NCBI GenBank assembly: GCA_037179385.1
Contig: CM074187.1
Coordinates: forward strand, 46,720,879 to 46,784,878
Direction: 5' to 3'
DNA from: Holothuria scabra
Lineage: Eukaryota > Echinodermata > Holothuroidea > Aspidochirotida > Holothuriidae
Length of the DNA: 64,000 nucleotides
Below are positions 1-10,020 of the stretch, piece after piece. Numbering within the stretch: position 1 is the first letter of the stretch; each line of letters begins with the position of its first letter. The notes beneath the pieces are model-generated. The model searched no databases. It saw only the letters and a list, made by a program, of their open reading frames with translations, and was not told where the DNA came from. A program made the translations under genes and the position numbers.

Positions 1-224
1 CTCATACTGTTCTTCTGCACTCGTTCAAAAATGTTATAAATTAATATCAATATTGTGCCAAAACTTTAGAGTTGCCTCATGCAGGTTTTGTGTCAGTATT
101 CTGAAGTTCTTCTCATTTGAGGAGATATCTGTACTTTAAAACTTCAAGCTTGGCTGAACACTAATTGAAGCAATGATTACATCATTTATCAAAGAATTAT
201 GAGGGATTATTACACAGATGGATT

Positions 225-360
225 GCATCAATTTATAGGGAAAATACAGTCATCCCAGTTTACAGTGGTGCTGCTATGTAGTTTAGAAGACTACTGTAGG
301 CCTACTGAACATTGTCAATGCCTCTTAAAAAATTACAGCATGTGACAATATTTTCCGTCA
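225..360. repeat. Inverted-repeat family R6, partial copy
   Basis: Begins with AGGGAAAATACAGTCATCCC and ends near CATGTGACAATATTTTCC. Both motifs recur, in either orientation, around 2598-2866, 8130-8250, 15567-15832, 30555-30655 and 39055-39145. A non-autonomous DNA element is inferred from the complementary ends of the 2598 copy. Confidence 0.5.
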
Positions 361-477
361 GTTGTGGAATTTCCTCAATTTACAAAGTCAAAGAGTATTG
401 CAGCCTTGGTTGTATTTAGTGTTGTATTGCAACATATTTGGGAAAAGTGCTTTCACCCTCTTAGTAGATAAAGCATA

Positions 478-1198
478 TTAAAGTCACACTACAGCAATAT
501 TGGATCGGATTACATTATGATTTAAGTGAGTTTTCTTTAAGATCTTCTTTCATTGTCGGAAAGTTCACCAAAATTTTGCCATACTGTGAAAATGTATGTT
601 CAGTATGGGAGGAGCACAGCAATGAAATGTAAACTAGTTATTTGGTGATGTCACATTTACAAAGAGCCTTTATCGGACTACTCGTGTCCAGTGAAAGCTT
701 TCTGTGGGATGTGATGTCACAGACTAATTAGTATAACTTAAATTTTTGTAGTCCTTAGATACACATTATAATACAGTTACATAAGTTGGCAAATTTTTTG
801 TTATTTTTTCCATCAAAGATGGGATGAGTTTTCTTTAAGATCTTCTTCAATTGTCGGAAAGTTCACCAAAATTTTGCCATACTGTGAAAATGTATGTTCA
901 GTATGGGAGGAGCACAGCAATGAAATGTAAACTAGTTATTTGGTGATGTCACATTTACAAAGAGCCTTTATCGGACTACTCGTGTCCAGTGAAAGCTTCC
1001 TGTGGGATGTAATGTCACAGATTAATTAGTATAACTTAAATTTTTGTAGTCCTTAGATACACATTATAATACAGTTACATAAGTTGGCAAATTTTTTGTT
1101 TTTTTTTTCTATCAAAGATGGGAGATTTTTAAGAAAACTGACAAAAATTGGAGCGAAATCTGATCCAATATCACTGTTTTGTGACCTGAGCTTAACAA
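478..1198. mobile_element. MITE family B with 298-bp internal tandem duplication
   Basis: The left end (AAGTCACACTACAGCAATAT, from 481) and the right end (GATCCAATATCAC...TTTTGTGACCTGAGCTT, to about 1196) are roughly inverted copies of each other. The same ends frame the element at 28683-29100. Inside, a unit of about 298 bp at 527-824 is repeated almost identically from 825 to about 1122, so the duplication is recent compared with the decay of the ends. No coding potential is seen. Confidence 0.65.
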
Positions 1199-1730
1199 TT
1201 ACTCACTATTTCGAGGCATATAAAATTATTGTACTGTACACTATGGTGTCCAATTGTTGGCCTTACTCGATCTAGTGGTTGGAAACAAAGTCTACTTTTC
1301 AGCAGAGTTTTCCAGGATAGAATTCCAGTTAGATTTAAGACTATAAGATAAGTAACCTGTTGCCTTCTTGCTGCATGATTTGCCTGAGAAATTGGAAACA
1401 TAGAGTAATGTAATACGTTGATAGAATTCAACCTGGTTTCTAATCATGTACACTAAAATTGCTTCCTTGATGTGTGACCCCAGGGAATTGAAGCAGAATG
1501 GTTGGATTGCAAATGGTTTTTGCATAGGATATAGACTGGTTTGCTAGAGAAGAATCACCATTTTGTTAGAAAAAATTGGAAAGTTGCATATACCTCGTAC
1601 TGTGTACAGCACGAAAGTCACTGCCAATCTAATATAAATATTGCTGTTGATTTAAACCTGAACATGTGAAGGCAAATCATGAAAGAAATGTTAAATAGTG
1701 AAGATTTATAATATGTGGTGTACATATTTT

Positions 1731-2215
1731 AATGGCCTTATCCTTTCACCTCTGAAACAGTCCTAGTTACCGACTCCTTTATTAATCCCCTGCCAAAATT
1801 GTCTAAAACTCATCCTCATCTAGACACAATCTCTGTTACAGTACAGTAGTTTATCACTTCAGGGCAAGTATACAAGACTCTAATGTGTAATCAAAACACT
1901 TTCAGTACATTACATGCTATGTAATCAAAACAATCTCAGTATACAGTAACTAGTACATGCTGTGTAATCAAAACACTCAGTAAAATACATGCTGTGTAAT
2001 CAAAACACTTTCAGTACATTACATGCGATGTAATCAAAACAATATCAGTATAACTAGTACCTGCTGTGTATTAATGAAAGCACTTTCAGCACATTACATG
2101 CTGTGTAATATGAGCTACAGTCATTTTTGAACTTCAAAGAGCTTTGCCAATGAGAATTTCTGTAGAGTACAACTGTACAAAATTTGCAGTTTGGGGTGAG
2201 AGTTGGCTTCCTTTA
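1731..2215. mobile_element. MITE family A (TTAAAGG ends), with internal minisatellite
   Basis: This is a copy of the inverted-repeat family whose ends read roughly TTAAAGGCCTGTCCTCTCAC and the reverse. The right end is TTTGGGGTGAGAGTTGGCTT. Internal landmarks shared with other copies are CTAAAACTCATCCTCATC and CCAATGAGAATTTCTGTAG (reverse orientation relative to 32318). Between them lies an array of about 34-bp units unique to this copy, listed separately. Confidence 0.7.
1881..2112. repeat. Minisatellite, ~34-bp unit
   Basis: The word GTAATCAAAAC occurs at 1887, 1921, 1964, 1996 and 2030, with further degenerate units to about 2110. Spacing is 32-43 bp, most often 34. Units carry CACTTTCAGTACATTACATG. 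The array lies inside a MITE A copy; other copies in the window have a single unit-like segment there. Confidence 0.8.
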
Positions 2216-2597
2216 ATTTGTAAAAGTATATGAATGTATAGATCTCATTTTATACCAGCATTTACTGCTATTAAACCATCAAACCACTATAAACCATTCA
2301 ACCATTTGATATTATATTCACCAGTATGTCTACAATATACCCAGCTAAAAAGACTAAAATTTATGTTTACTGCAGCACATACACTGTCAAGGTACAACAA
2401 AATTGGCTACTGTAGGTATCGCAGAAGAATACAATAAGATAACACATATTATGTAGTCTCATGTATAGTTTAAGCAACACAGAATTACAAATTAAAAAGT
2501 GACTCTGTCCTTGATACCATTTATCAGTGCCTTTTTAAGGCAGTTTCTTGTATGAAATATGTCTAAATGAAATGTGCTTAATTTTAGCTTGTTCCAC

Positions 2598-2866
2598 AGG
2601 GGAAACACAGTCACCCCAATCTGGATTTGTGCAATTGTCTGCCCTATTCCATGATTGGCTCACGAGAATCCAGTGACAATATTTTCCTCAAGTAATCATG
2701 AAATTCAGAATGGCAACTCATAGGTTTTCGTCGAATATGCAGCATTTGTAGTAAAGTTCAGACATGGAAGAATCTGTGCTTGAAAGCAAAAAAAAGAAGA
2801 AATCTGTGGGATCTATCTATTGCTTTTATATACATTTGGGGTGACTGTGTTTGCCTTTTATAGAGG
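2598..2866. mobile_element. MITE family R6, full copy
   Basis: The ends are complementary: GGGGAAACACAGTCACCCCA on the left and TTGGGGTGACTGTGTTTGCC on the right. The interior includes CATGATTGGCTCACGAGAAT, which recurs in the other R6 copies (for example near 8175 in the opposite orientation). No open reading frame of note. Confidence 0.65.
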
Positions 2867-2995
2867 TTAAATTGTGCTTCCATAAGTTGTAGCACATAGT
2901 GGTAATATTCTTGTAGTACAGGATGTACAGAAATTTTCCTTGTGCCCTAGAAGATTTACTGAACGTTGATTGTTGGGAAGAAAATGCCAAGCTCT

Positions 2996-3140
2996 ATAGA
3001 CATATGATGTCACAGAGCAAAATGTACACCCCACTGTACTTTGGGGGCAAAACAAACCAACTTCGGCAAATGCAGACAGCTGATTTGTCAGCCAATCGAA
3101 TATGCACATAGTGTAGTCTGTTCACATGCAGGGAAAATTC
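2996..3140. repeat. Dispersed repeat R7, copy 1
   Basis: Shares CATATGATGTCACAGAGCAA, a run around GGAAAAACCAAC/GGCAAAACAAACC, and GCATAGTCTACT-like and CAGGGAAAATTCT-like words, in the same order, with 31100-31250. Class unknown. Confidence 0.55.
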
Positions 3141-4080
3141 TTAGCTGTGCGACTACCTGTTCCATTGTTTTGCCCCCAGTGATGACATCAGTGTGTGTTT
3201 TCAATTCATAAGGTCTATTTGTACCATCCAGGAGAAAGCACTTTTCACATAGGGACAAGATCACATCACATACGTAGGATAGCAGTTTCAGTGGTGGTGC
3301 TACGGCGGGGGGAGGGGAACAGGCAAGAAGGGGCTCCTTATCCCTCCAATTTGAGACTTAATGATTTGCCAACAGATGTGCTAAAACCTCATAGCTTCCA
3401 GGAGCTTGGCCTCTTGACCCCTTGTCAAGCTTTCCCTGAACCCCCCTCCACAGGAGCGCTTGTTAGAGGCTGAGATTTGCATTGCACGAAAAAATTGCCC
3501 AACAGCATTTACCTTTGCCCTTAGTTTCCCTCCTCCCCCCCCTTCAAGTCTGACATTCCCATTCTGCTGCTCACTGGACAGTTTGCAAATTGTTGGTTGC
3601 TAGTAAAGTGAACAATCTACATTATTCAGGTTGCATCAAGTACAGTATGAAAGTAATATCAGTTGGACATTGTGTACCTGCAGCAAGGGCACAAAATTTA
3701 GTGTGGGCATTGAGGCAGGAAGTTGTAGGAATAGGAGATCCAACAATTATTACTCCTTTGAAGTTAGTTAGCTGCCAACATTAAACTGCTTATTATCTTA
3801 CACTTGAAACACTTTTAAGACCTGAAAGAAATTTTTTGCTGAAGATGGTGGGCTCTGTAGTCTGCTACATCTCCAAGACCTGCAGTATTATTTTAATTCC
3901 ATCCATTACCGTTATGTTGCCAGTCGTTGGGGAAAAAATAAAATTTTAAAGTTTTCATTGTATTTTGTGCATCTAAACTTAACAGTATTCAAATAGCTGT
4001 TTTGAAGAATTTTTCAAATTCTTCTTTTTCGTATATTATTGTCTCATGTGCAGAAAGTTATCACAACTGTGATTTTTCTG

Positions 4081-4240
4081 TAGTTAGTTAGTTATTTAGA
4101 TAGAGTTTTACGGCTTAGTTTTCAACGTGTTTGTTCAAGTCAAGCTGGCCATGGCCTTTTTTTCAGTTGTGGCTCACTGGCTTGTTTTCCCTGCTCCATT
4201 GCTTATGCTGAGCATCATGCACAACGGCAGTAGGTTCCTC
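4081..4240 (-). mobile_element. tRNA-derived SINE, 5'-truncated copy
   Basis: Read on the minus strand it has the SINE body (CTGCCGTTGTGCATGATGCT, GCATAAGCAATGGAG, AAACAAGCCAGTGAGCCACA, AAGGCCATGGCC) and the tail ending in CTAACTAACTA. The tRNA-like head is missing. Other copies are listed at 16568, 18345, 20851, 29987, 31559, 39289, 42583 and 59551. Confidence 0.8.
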
Positions 4241-4873
4241 TAATGGAGTGATGGTTTTTTTTTTTTTTGGTAAGGTTTGAACAATGTGTCATGGTGAAAA
4301 CTCTTTCTTAGACACACAAAACACTTATGCCTAATTAAATTTATGTAGACAGTTATTTTACTCAACCTGCTTGTTGAATCTCAGCTCATGTCGCAAAGAC
4401 ATTTTACTTCAAAGTAAAAGCTAACAATGACCTTTGTTTATGGATTAATTCAGTATGAAAAAGCACGGCATCATTGCAATGTGTAGTCAGAAAGAGGAAA
4501 CCAACAGGGACAAAAAGGACCTGTCAATCGAATTTTGTCACCTGAAAGGAATTAAAGAATTCCAAGCTCATAGTCAAATTATCATTATCATTATCAAATA
4601 GATTTGGGCATTAAATCTCCCTCCGTGGCAACTCCCTGATTGAGGCAAAGATGGACTTGACTTGTATTCAAAGAATTTCAAACATTTAGTCATACAAAAA
4701 ACCTATTTCAAAATTATCATTGCTGAATTAATATAGTTTTCAGTACTGACTATGACACAAAAGTCAGCAATATAAATTTCTGGTGTGCTTTGGTCAGAAT
4801 TGTTATTTATTTCTTGCTGACAGACCTTTTTAGCAGAAATTATAATTTGTTATGAATATTTCATTCATTTTAG

Positions 4874-4995
4874 GAAATGACCTTCATCTTAGCTGCTATG
4901 GCAGTTGGTCAAGGAAGCTGTATTCAAGTAGGGGGATTCCTTGAGAAGTTGATTGGAGTGCGGCTGGCAACCTTAGCTGGGGCGCTGTTGATGTG
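4874..4995 (+). CDS. MFS transporter, exon with helix 2
   Basis: Starts after ATTTTAG in phase 0 and ends TTGATGTG|GTAAGTG in phase 2. It encodes EMTFILAAMAVGQGSC, a helix, then GGFLEKLIGVRLATLAGAL. The pattern 'GG-x-L-x-x-x-x-G-x-R' between helices 2 and 3 is typical of OFA-type MFS proteins. The codon split at its end is completed correctly by the next exon (TG+T = Cys), which supports both boundaries. Confidence 0.85.
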
Positions 4996-5314
4996 GTAAG
5001 TGAAGATACTTGTGTAAGTGCCAGAGCTGTCACTGATACATTCATAAAGTCATGGCTTGGCACATGTGCCAGTACTTATCAGGCTTGTGAGAAAATCTAT
5101 GGGGCTAGGGCAAAAAGTTTCTCGCAGGCAAAGAGTTTTGAGGAAAGAGGGACTTAAACCTAAAATTCTTCAGTGGCAGTGGTAATTATGTTTGTTGGAA
5201 GGGGAGTCATAAAATTTTGTAGGTATATCTACATTTAAGCCCCTCTGTACCCCTTCCTCTTCTCTGTGAGCTTGGTATATATTTATATTTGTTAGGTTGA
5301 CTTGTAAGTATAAG

Positions 5315-5519
5315 TCCCTATATACATTGCACACATTTCAGGAGACCCATGTTGAAACATGTTGTCAAAACACCTTGTGTCCAAAAATGTTTCAATGTAT
5401 TGCAACTTGTGTCTGCGACATTTGTCCATTGTACACAGGGGCAAAACATTTGTGTCCAGTTTTTTCAGCAACATGTTGTGACACATGTGTCCTGAAATGT
5501 ATCCAATGTACACAGGCCT
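5315..5519. mobile_element. Fold-back MITE
   Basis: The two halves are imperfect inverted copies of each other over roughly 75 bases. Left: ACATTGCACACATTTCAGGA, then CATGTTG and TTGTGTCC words. Right: TCCTGAAATGTATCCAATGT then ACACAGGCC. This single-stranded region could fold into a long hairpin. It lies in the intron after exon 4874-4995. No reading frame of interest; the open frames on both strands are the mirror image of the same palindrome. Confidence 0.65.
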
Positions 5520-6013
5520 TAAACCTTGCTTATTACTGTAAATGGGAAATTGCATTTGGATGAATTATGAAACAAATAGTACATAAATGACAGGAAGAAG
5601 GCGATTATTCAAAATAAGGCAATACAGTATGCTTCTTTTAAAGAAATAAGGTTTTTACAGATAGAAATTCAGTTACTTGTTTTTCAAAAAAAATTTGTCC
5701 ACCTAAAATTTGAAATATTGAAATGATGCCACCCCCATAAACTATCTGTTGCATAGTGCATTGAAGAGATCAAGTCAATGCTTGGTATTACTGTGGAGGA
5801 ATGGTTTGATGCAGATATTTTTAGCTCACACATATGCACAGTACATTTGTGAGGTGATAAAATGGAGTAGATGTCATAAACTTTTCAACAAAAGTTTCTT
5901 TTTACCTCATGTGTGGAGATTTGGGGCTGAAATTTTGTTGTGTTATTCCTTGTGAGCAGAGCATTAATACTTGCCTATTTGCCATCTTATACAGATTTAT
6001 GAAAATTTAGGGG

Positions 6014-6162
6014 TGATGTGCACTTGTTTAACAAGAAATTTCCTTACTGGATAACAATAGCCCTAATTCCTAACCTAATCCCTAACCCTAATAAAGAAAG
6101 CAACCATTACAATACAATGAAATCAGCCAATCAAGAAACACCTAGTTAAGTAGTGTCCATCT
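6014..6162. mobile_element. MITE with GATGCACACTG-type ends, copy 1
   Basis: The left end (GATGTGCACTTGTTTAACAA) is complementary to the right end (CTAGTTAAGTAGTGTCCATC). The same element, about 148 bp, is at 42046-42193. The interior carries CCTAACCTAATCCCTAACCC, a run of telomere-like CCCTAA/CCTAA words. Confidence 0.7.
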
Positions 6163-6478
6163 ACCCAAATTTTATGCTTCAGTTAAAATGCTGTTGAGAA
6201 GAATAATGTGTAGCAAATGTTTATCACACAATCCTTTGTCAAATATATATGGAAGGTCTTATGTCTTTGCCAGTTTGTACTGTACTATTTCCATTGTATG
6301 TAACACACGAGTACAGAAGTCAAAACAGAAATGTTGCTGAGTGGAATATGATCTGGTTACTACACAAATCAATTTTAAATTTGCAAAACAATTTCACAAA
6401 GATTATTGTATTTTTGATGTAAATATGGGTGATTTTATTCACAACTTTCTTTCTATTTTGTTTGATAAATTTTTGCAG

Positions 6479-6605
6479 TGCTGGGGTCACTGTCTCTGCT
6501 TTCACTATAAAGCTGTCATTCTATTGGCTCTTGGTGACGTATGGACTCATGTTTGGTATGGGGATTGGGATAGCGTATGTACCTCCGATGGTGTGTGCTA
6601 ACAGG
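6479..6605 (+). CDS. MFS transporter, exon with helices 3-4
   Basis: The acceptor is TTTTTGCAG; the donor is AACAGG|GTAAGT (phase 0). It encodes CAGVTVSAFTIKLSF, then YWLLVTYGLMFGMGIGIAYV, a glycine-rich helix 4, then PPMVCANR. The Gly-x-Gly-x-Gly-like pattern in helix 4 is common in MFS proteins. Length is 127 nt, exactly completing the split codon from the previous exon. Confidence 0.9.
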
Positions 6606-6640
6606 GTAAGTAACAGGTGTAGATATTTGAATATTCTTTC

Positions 6641-7215
6641 CTTAAAGGGTAGTGTGACATGTCGGCAGAATACCCTGACTTCACTTGGCAGTAAGGGAAT
6701 CGACTTTCCTCTTCTGGAATCATATCAATATCATTTACGGTTTTCAAGATATCAAAGTTTGAATGTTTCGGAAATAACTTGTTGCTTTTAGCTGAAATAA
6801 TGGTGTGGAGTGGTGCACAGTGTTGATATTTCTTTCGTTAACCCTATTTTAATTATTCATCAGATCGTTTATGGTTTGGTCATTGATGCTTTTTTTATTG
6901 ATGATTTTCAAGGACACAATTTTAACTTCCAAAATAAAACCCTCAGGACAAACTAATTTTAAAACTCCCTGGAAATGAAGATTGTATAAACAAAGGATAA
7001 CATTAGCCATATAAGTCATGTCCCTCTCTTGACATAACAAAATTTGCATATTGAGCTCATGTTATCAATAATGAAGTGCAAATCAGAAATTGTCCTGTCA
7101 AGTGGTCAATTTTAGATGGATTTGAATGGGAATTGTGGCTATTTTCCTGATTTTCAATGCTTTTTACATTGATTACCCAATTTTGTCACTTTTATGTCAC
7201 AAGATCTTTAAAGGC
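6641..7215. repeat. Dispersed repeat R5, copy 1
   Basis: About 570 bp shared in order with 17383-17935, and more distantly with 63297-63890. Shared words include GTGTGACATGTCGGCAG, AATAACTTGTTGCTT, TTCCAAAATAAAACCCTCAG and GTCATGTCCCTC. The ends AAAGGGTAGTGTGACATG and CACAAGATCTTTAAAGG are roughly complementary, so a non-autonomous DNA element is likely. Confidence 0.65.
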
Positions 7216-7306
7216 AGTAATTGATAACCCCAAACAGTTCCAAATTACCCAACCCTCTTAATTTAGCCCCTCCCACAACTGTCTAAAACTCATCCTTTTC
7301 AGGGTT
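7206..7306. repeat. MITE family A, partial copy
   Basis: Contains CCCCAAACAGTTCCAA, CTCCCACAACTGTCTAAAAC and TCATCC, matching the right third of the 32318-32615 element in inverted orientation. It abuts the end of R5 copy 1. Confidence 0.6.
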
Positions 7307-8129
7307 GACAGGTTTTCCTTAGTCACAAATGGCCAAATTTGGCATCAAATGGACTGAAAAGATGCCAAATTTGAAAAATCTCTCAGCATATGGTAATACA
7401 TGTCAGGATCAACAAATATATCATTCATAAACGCATGAAACGTCATGTGCATATTTATTTCACTCTGTTTCCTTGTATTATTCACAGTATGGTGCTCAAG
7501 GAATGATGGTGAAACTGCATATTTGGCCCAAATTATACTTTGTTAGTGTTATAACAAGTGTAATTTGTCTAATTTTTCTCTGAAATTGTTAACAAAAAAA
7601 GAAAATGATGCTGTAGTAAGCTACTTAAAAAGGAATGCCAAAATGACGCAAAATCATGGTTTGGTGTCTCATCTAAAAATCTTCACACCAAGCATTTTAA
7701 AAAATGCTATATTCTTCATTTTTGGCGGGAAAAATGCCGAACTGGCAATTCTTATCCAGCACAATTACTTCAGGGCATTCCCTAGTGAGCATGCAATACC
7801 CACTCCTGAATTCCAACAACCAAACAGCACAATACCTGTAGGTACTTTTGAAATAGACCGTTTTGTATTCGTGCAAAAAAGCATTTCGGACAACCAAATC
7901 TCCTTGTGAAGCAACAGCTTAATCCACAATTTTCTTCATTGTCCTCCTTAAATTGACTTCATAATATTTTAGGATACAATGTTTTATCCTGAAGAGTGAT
8001 GTTCTTATGAACCTCACGAAACAAGCTTGTAGATATGACATTTTAACTTTTAGATTGACTTTTAGCATTTTATAGTAATATTTTAGGACTTCATTTTTGC
8101 ATATTCAAGGTTCACCAAGTAGGTAGTGG

Positions 8130-8250
8130 TAGTATTTTTCACATTTGAAGAGGCAAAATGTTGTCACATGACTCTCAAGAGCCAATCATGAAAAAGGACA
8201 GTCTACTACACTTCTTCAGGTTGGAATGACTGCATTTCCCCCTTTAAAAT
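8130..8250. repeat. Inverted-repeat family R6, partial copy
   Basis: Contains TTGTCACATGACTCTCAAGA, CCAATCATGAAAAAGGACAG and GGAATGACTGCATTTCCCCC in the order shared with 15736-15815, 30555-30655 and 39055-39145. Confidence 0.55.
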
Positions 8251-8782
8251 GAATGTAATGGTTGCTGGAAGACATTTTCCGAAAATTGAAGCCTAGACCT
8301 AGTGCATGGCAGATTACTTAAACTTAAGATCAATCAAAACTATATCTGATAGAAGGTCAAGGTGTCGGCTAGTAACTCCAATTCAATGTGAATAAGCCTG
8401 GAATTATCATCCACCTGGTGCTCTCAGTCAGAGTTTATCTCACAGTTGTTGGATTGAGAATTACTGAAATAAACATGCCTGGAACTTTTAAACGTGACTT
8501 TACTTGATTTGGCTCAACTGTCTTGAGCCTCTGCATATCGCAGTGCTTTAGGCACTTGTTTGATGTATTATGCATTTTACAGAACAATGTAGTAGCTATG
8601 TACTTGAATACTGCTAGCTCATACCAGCAAAGCTGCTGTGAGCTATTGTGACCGTGGGGCATCTAAAGTATATCTCAGTCCGTTAACAATTGTTCAAAAT
8701 GACTCTCCTCTCACATGCTTTCATGGATTCATTTTATAACTTGGACACAATGTTTCTCGGGTAAAGGGCAATACAGGGTGCT

Positions 8783-9655
8783 CAGGAAGTTTTGGTCCAA
8801 GGTCCCATGTGGGCCGTATGGCCCATTTTTTGGAATTCTACAAAATGCTTCTTGCCCTACATATTCTGTTGTACTGTGATGAATTGTTTGTCACAATGAT
8901 ACTCTGGTAGTGGTACTTCCAGGGTGTTCAGAAATCGTGGATCCAAGGCCCAACATTGGCTCTAGGGTCTGTTTTATGAAATGATGCACAATGCTTTACA
9001 CTTTCCTTCAATTGGTGATGGGATTTGTTTGAAACTTTGTGTAGTGATCTACCTGGTGTGTTCAACTATTTTTGGTCCAAGGTCCACTTTTAGCCCTATG
9101 GCCCTTTTTATGAAAGTCTACAAAATGCTTCTCCTCCTATAGATTCTCTTGTACACTTTTAATGATACATTGTAAAGATATTTAATTAGTGGTACTGTAC
9201 CATCAGAGTATTTAGGAGTCTTGGATCCGAGGCCTAACATGAACTCTTGGGTGCATTTTGTGAAATATTGAAAAATATCTTACACTTTCCTTCAATTTAT
9301 GTTAGCAGAGTTGACAGCATGCTGTAATCATGCTTGGTTTATAGATATCTGTGTAAGGTGTTCTGGAAGTTATCTCCGAAGGTCTGGACTCTACGGCCCT
9401 TTGTATGAAATTCTACAGAATGCTTCGCCTTTGACCAATTGTATTGTACAAGTTAATGGTTTTCTATAATGATCCCCTGTTTGTGGTACCTTTGAAGGAA
9501 TTTTAGAACCAAGTCCTGAGATGTGCATCATGGTCTAGTGTGTGAAATATTGCAAATTACATAACACTATCCGTTAGTTAATGTGAAAAGAGTAACCGTA
9601 GCAGCTTGATGTAATCATGCTTGGCTAGTGATCTGTTCGAAGGATTCTGTGTGTA
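8783..9655. repeat. Decayed tandem array, ~142-bp monomer, six units
   Basis: The landmark CCAAGG/CCGAGG with its flanks recurs at about 8797, 8943, 9077, 9227, 9376 and 9509. Spacings are 146, 134, 150, 149 and 133. Odd units share TTTGGTCCAAGGTCC, GGCCC and TCTACAAAATGCTTC. Even units share GTGTTCAG-like starts, GGATCCAAGGCC and ACACTTTCCTTCAATT. The higher-order unit is therefore a dimer of about 280 bp, present three times and much diverged. It lies in an intron of the transporter gene. Function unknown. Confidence 0.7.
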
Positions 9656-9868
9656 CTTAATGCTCAGTATGGCGGGATGGACCCCTTCCACAGCGAGAGG
9701 GTTTAATCACCATCCACAATGTCAAAAGGCACAAGGTACTACCAAGTGCCCAACTGGTAAGTAATATCGTTTCATGTTTATATTGTGTGGCTGTTCTGGC
9801 ATCATTCATGTTTTATATTTTTTGAAATAGGTTTTAAATCTTTTCCTTCTAAATTTGATCTCTCCTAG

Positions 9869-10020
9869 TGGTTTCCTGAATCGAAAGGCCTGGTCAACGG
9901 TGCCATCGCAGCTGGTTTTGGTGGTGGAGCCTTCATTTTCAACTTCGTCCAAACATATTACATTAACCCTCATAATATTGCACCAAACATCACACTAAAA
10001 TTTGAAGATCATGTTGAAAA
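9869..10020 (+). CDS. MFS transporter, exon with helix 5
   Basis: Acceptor CTCTCCTAG, donor GTTGAAAA|GTGAGG in phase 2. It encodes WFPESKGLVNGAIAAGFGGG then AFIFNFVQTYYINP. The WFP-x-x-(R/K)-G-L-x-x-G motif followed by a glycine-rich helix is the most recognisable signature of this MFS branch. A loop with NITLKFEDHV follows and contains a potential N-glycosylation triplet (NIT). Confidence 0.92.

Larger units (their letters stand above)
1..4873. other. Upstream region / intron, repeat debris only
   Basis: No exon is supported here. The N-terminal exon or exons of the transporter that starts at 4874 should lie before it, but I find no segment encoding a first membrane helix followed by a good splice donor, so they are probably left of the window. 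The stretch holds several dispersed repeats listed separately (225-360, 478-1198, 1731-2215, 2598-2866, 2996-3140, 4081-4240). Nothing is recognised in the gaps between them. Confidence 0.5.

Noticed and set aside
8783..9655. CRISPR-like array
   Set aside because: The genome is eukaryotic, units are long and diverged, and there are no regular spacers or associated genes.
9769..9790. GTAAGT-like donor after CCCAACTG as a possible extra transporter exon
   Set aside because: No acceptor or family-like peptide upstream; exons 6479-6605 and 9869-10020 already join in phase 0 with the expected protein sequence.
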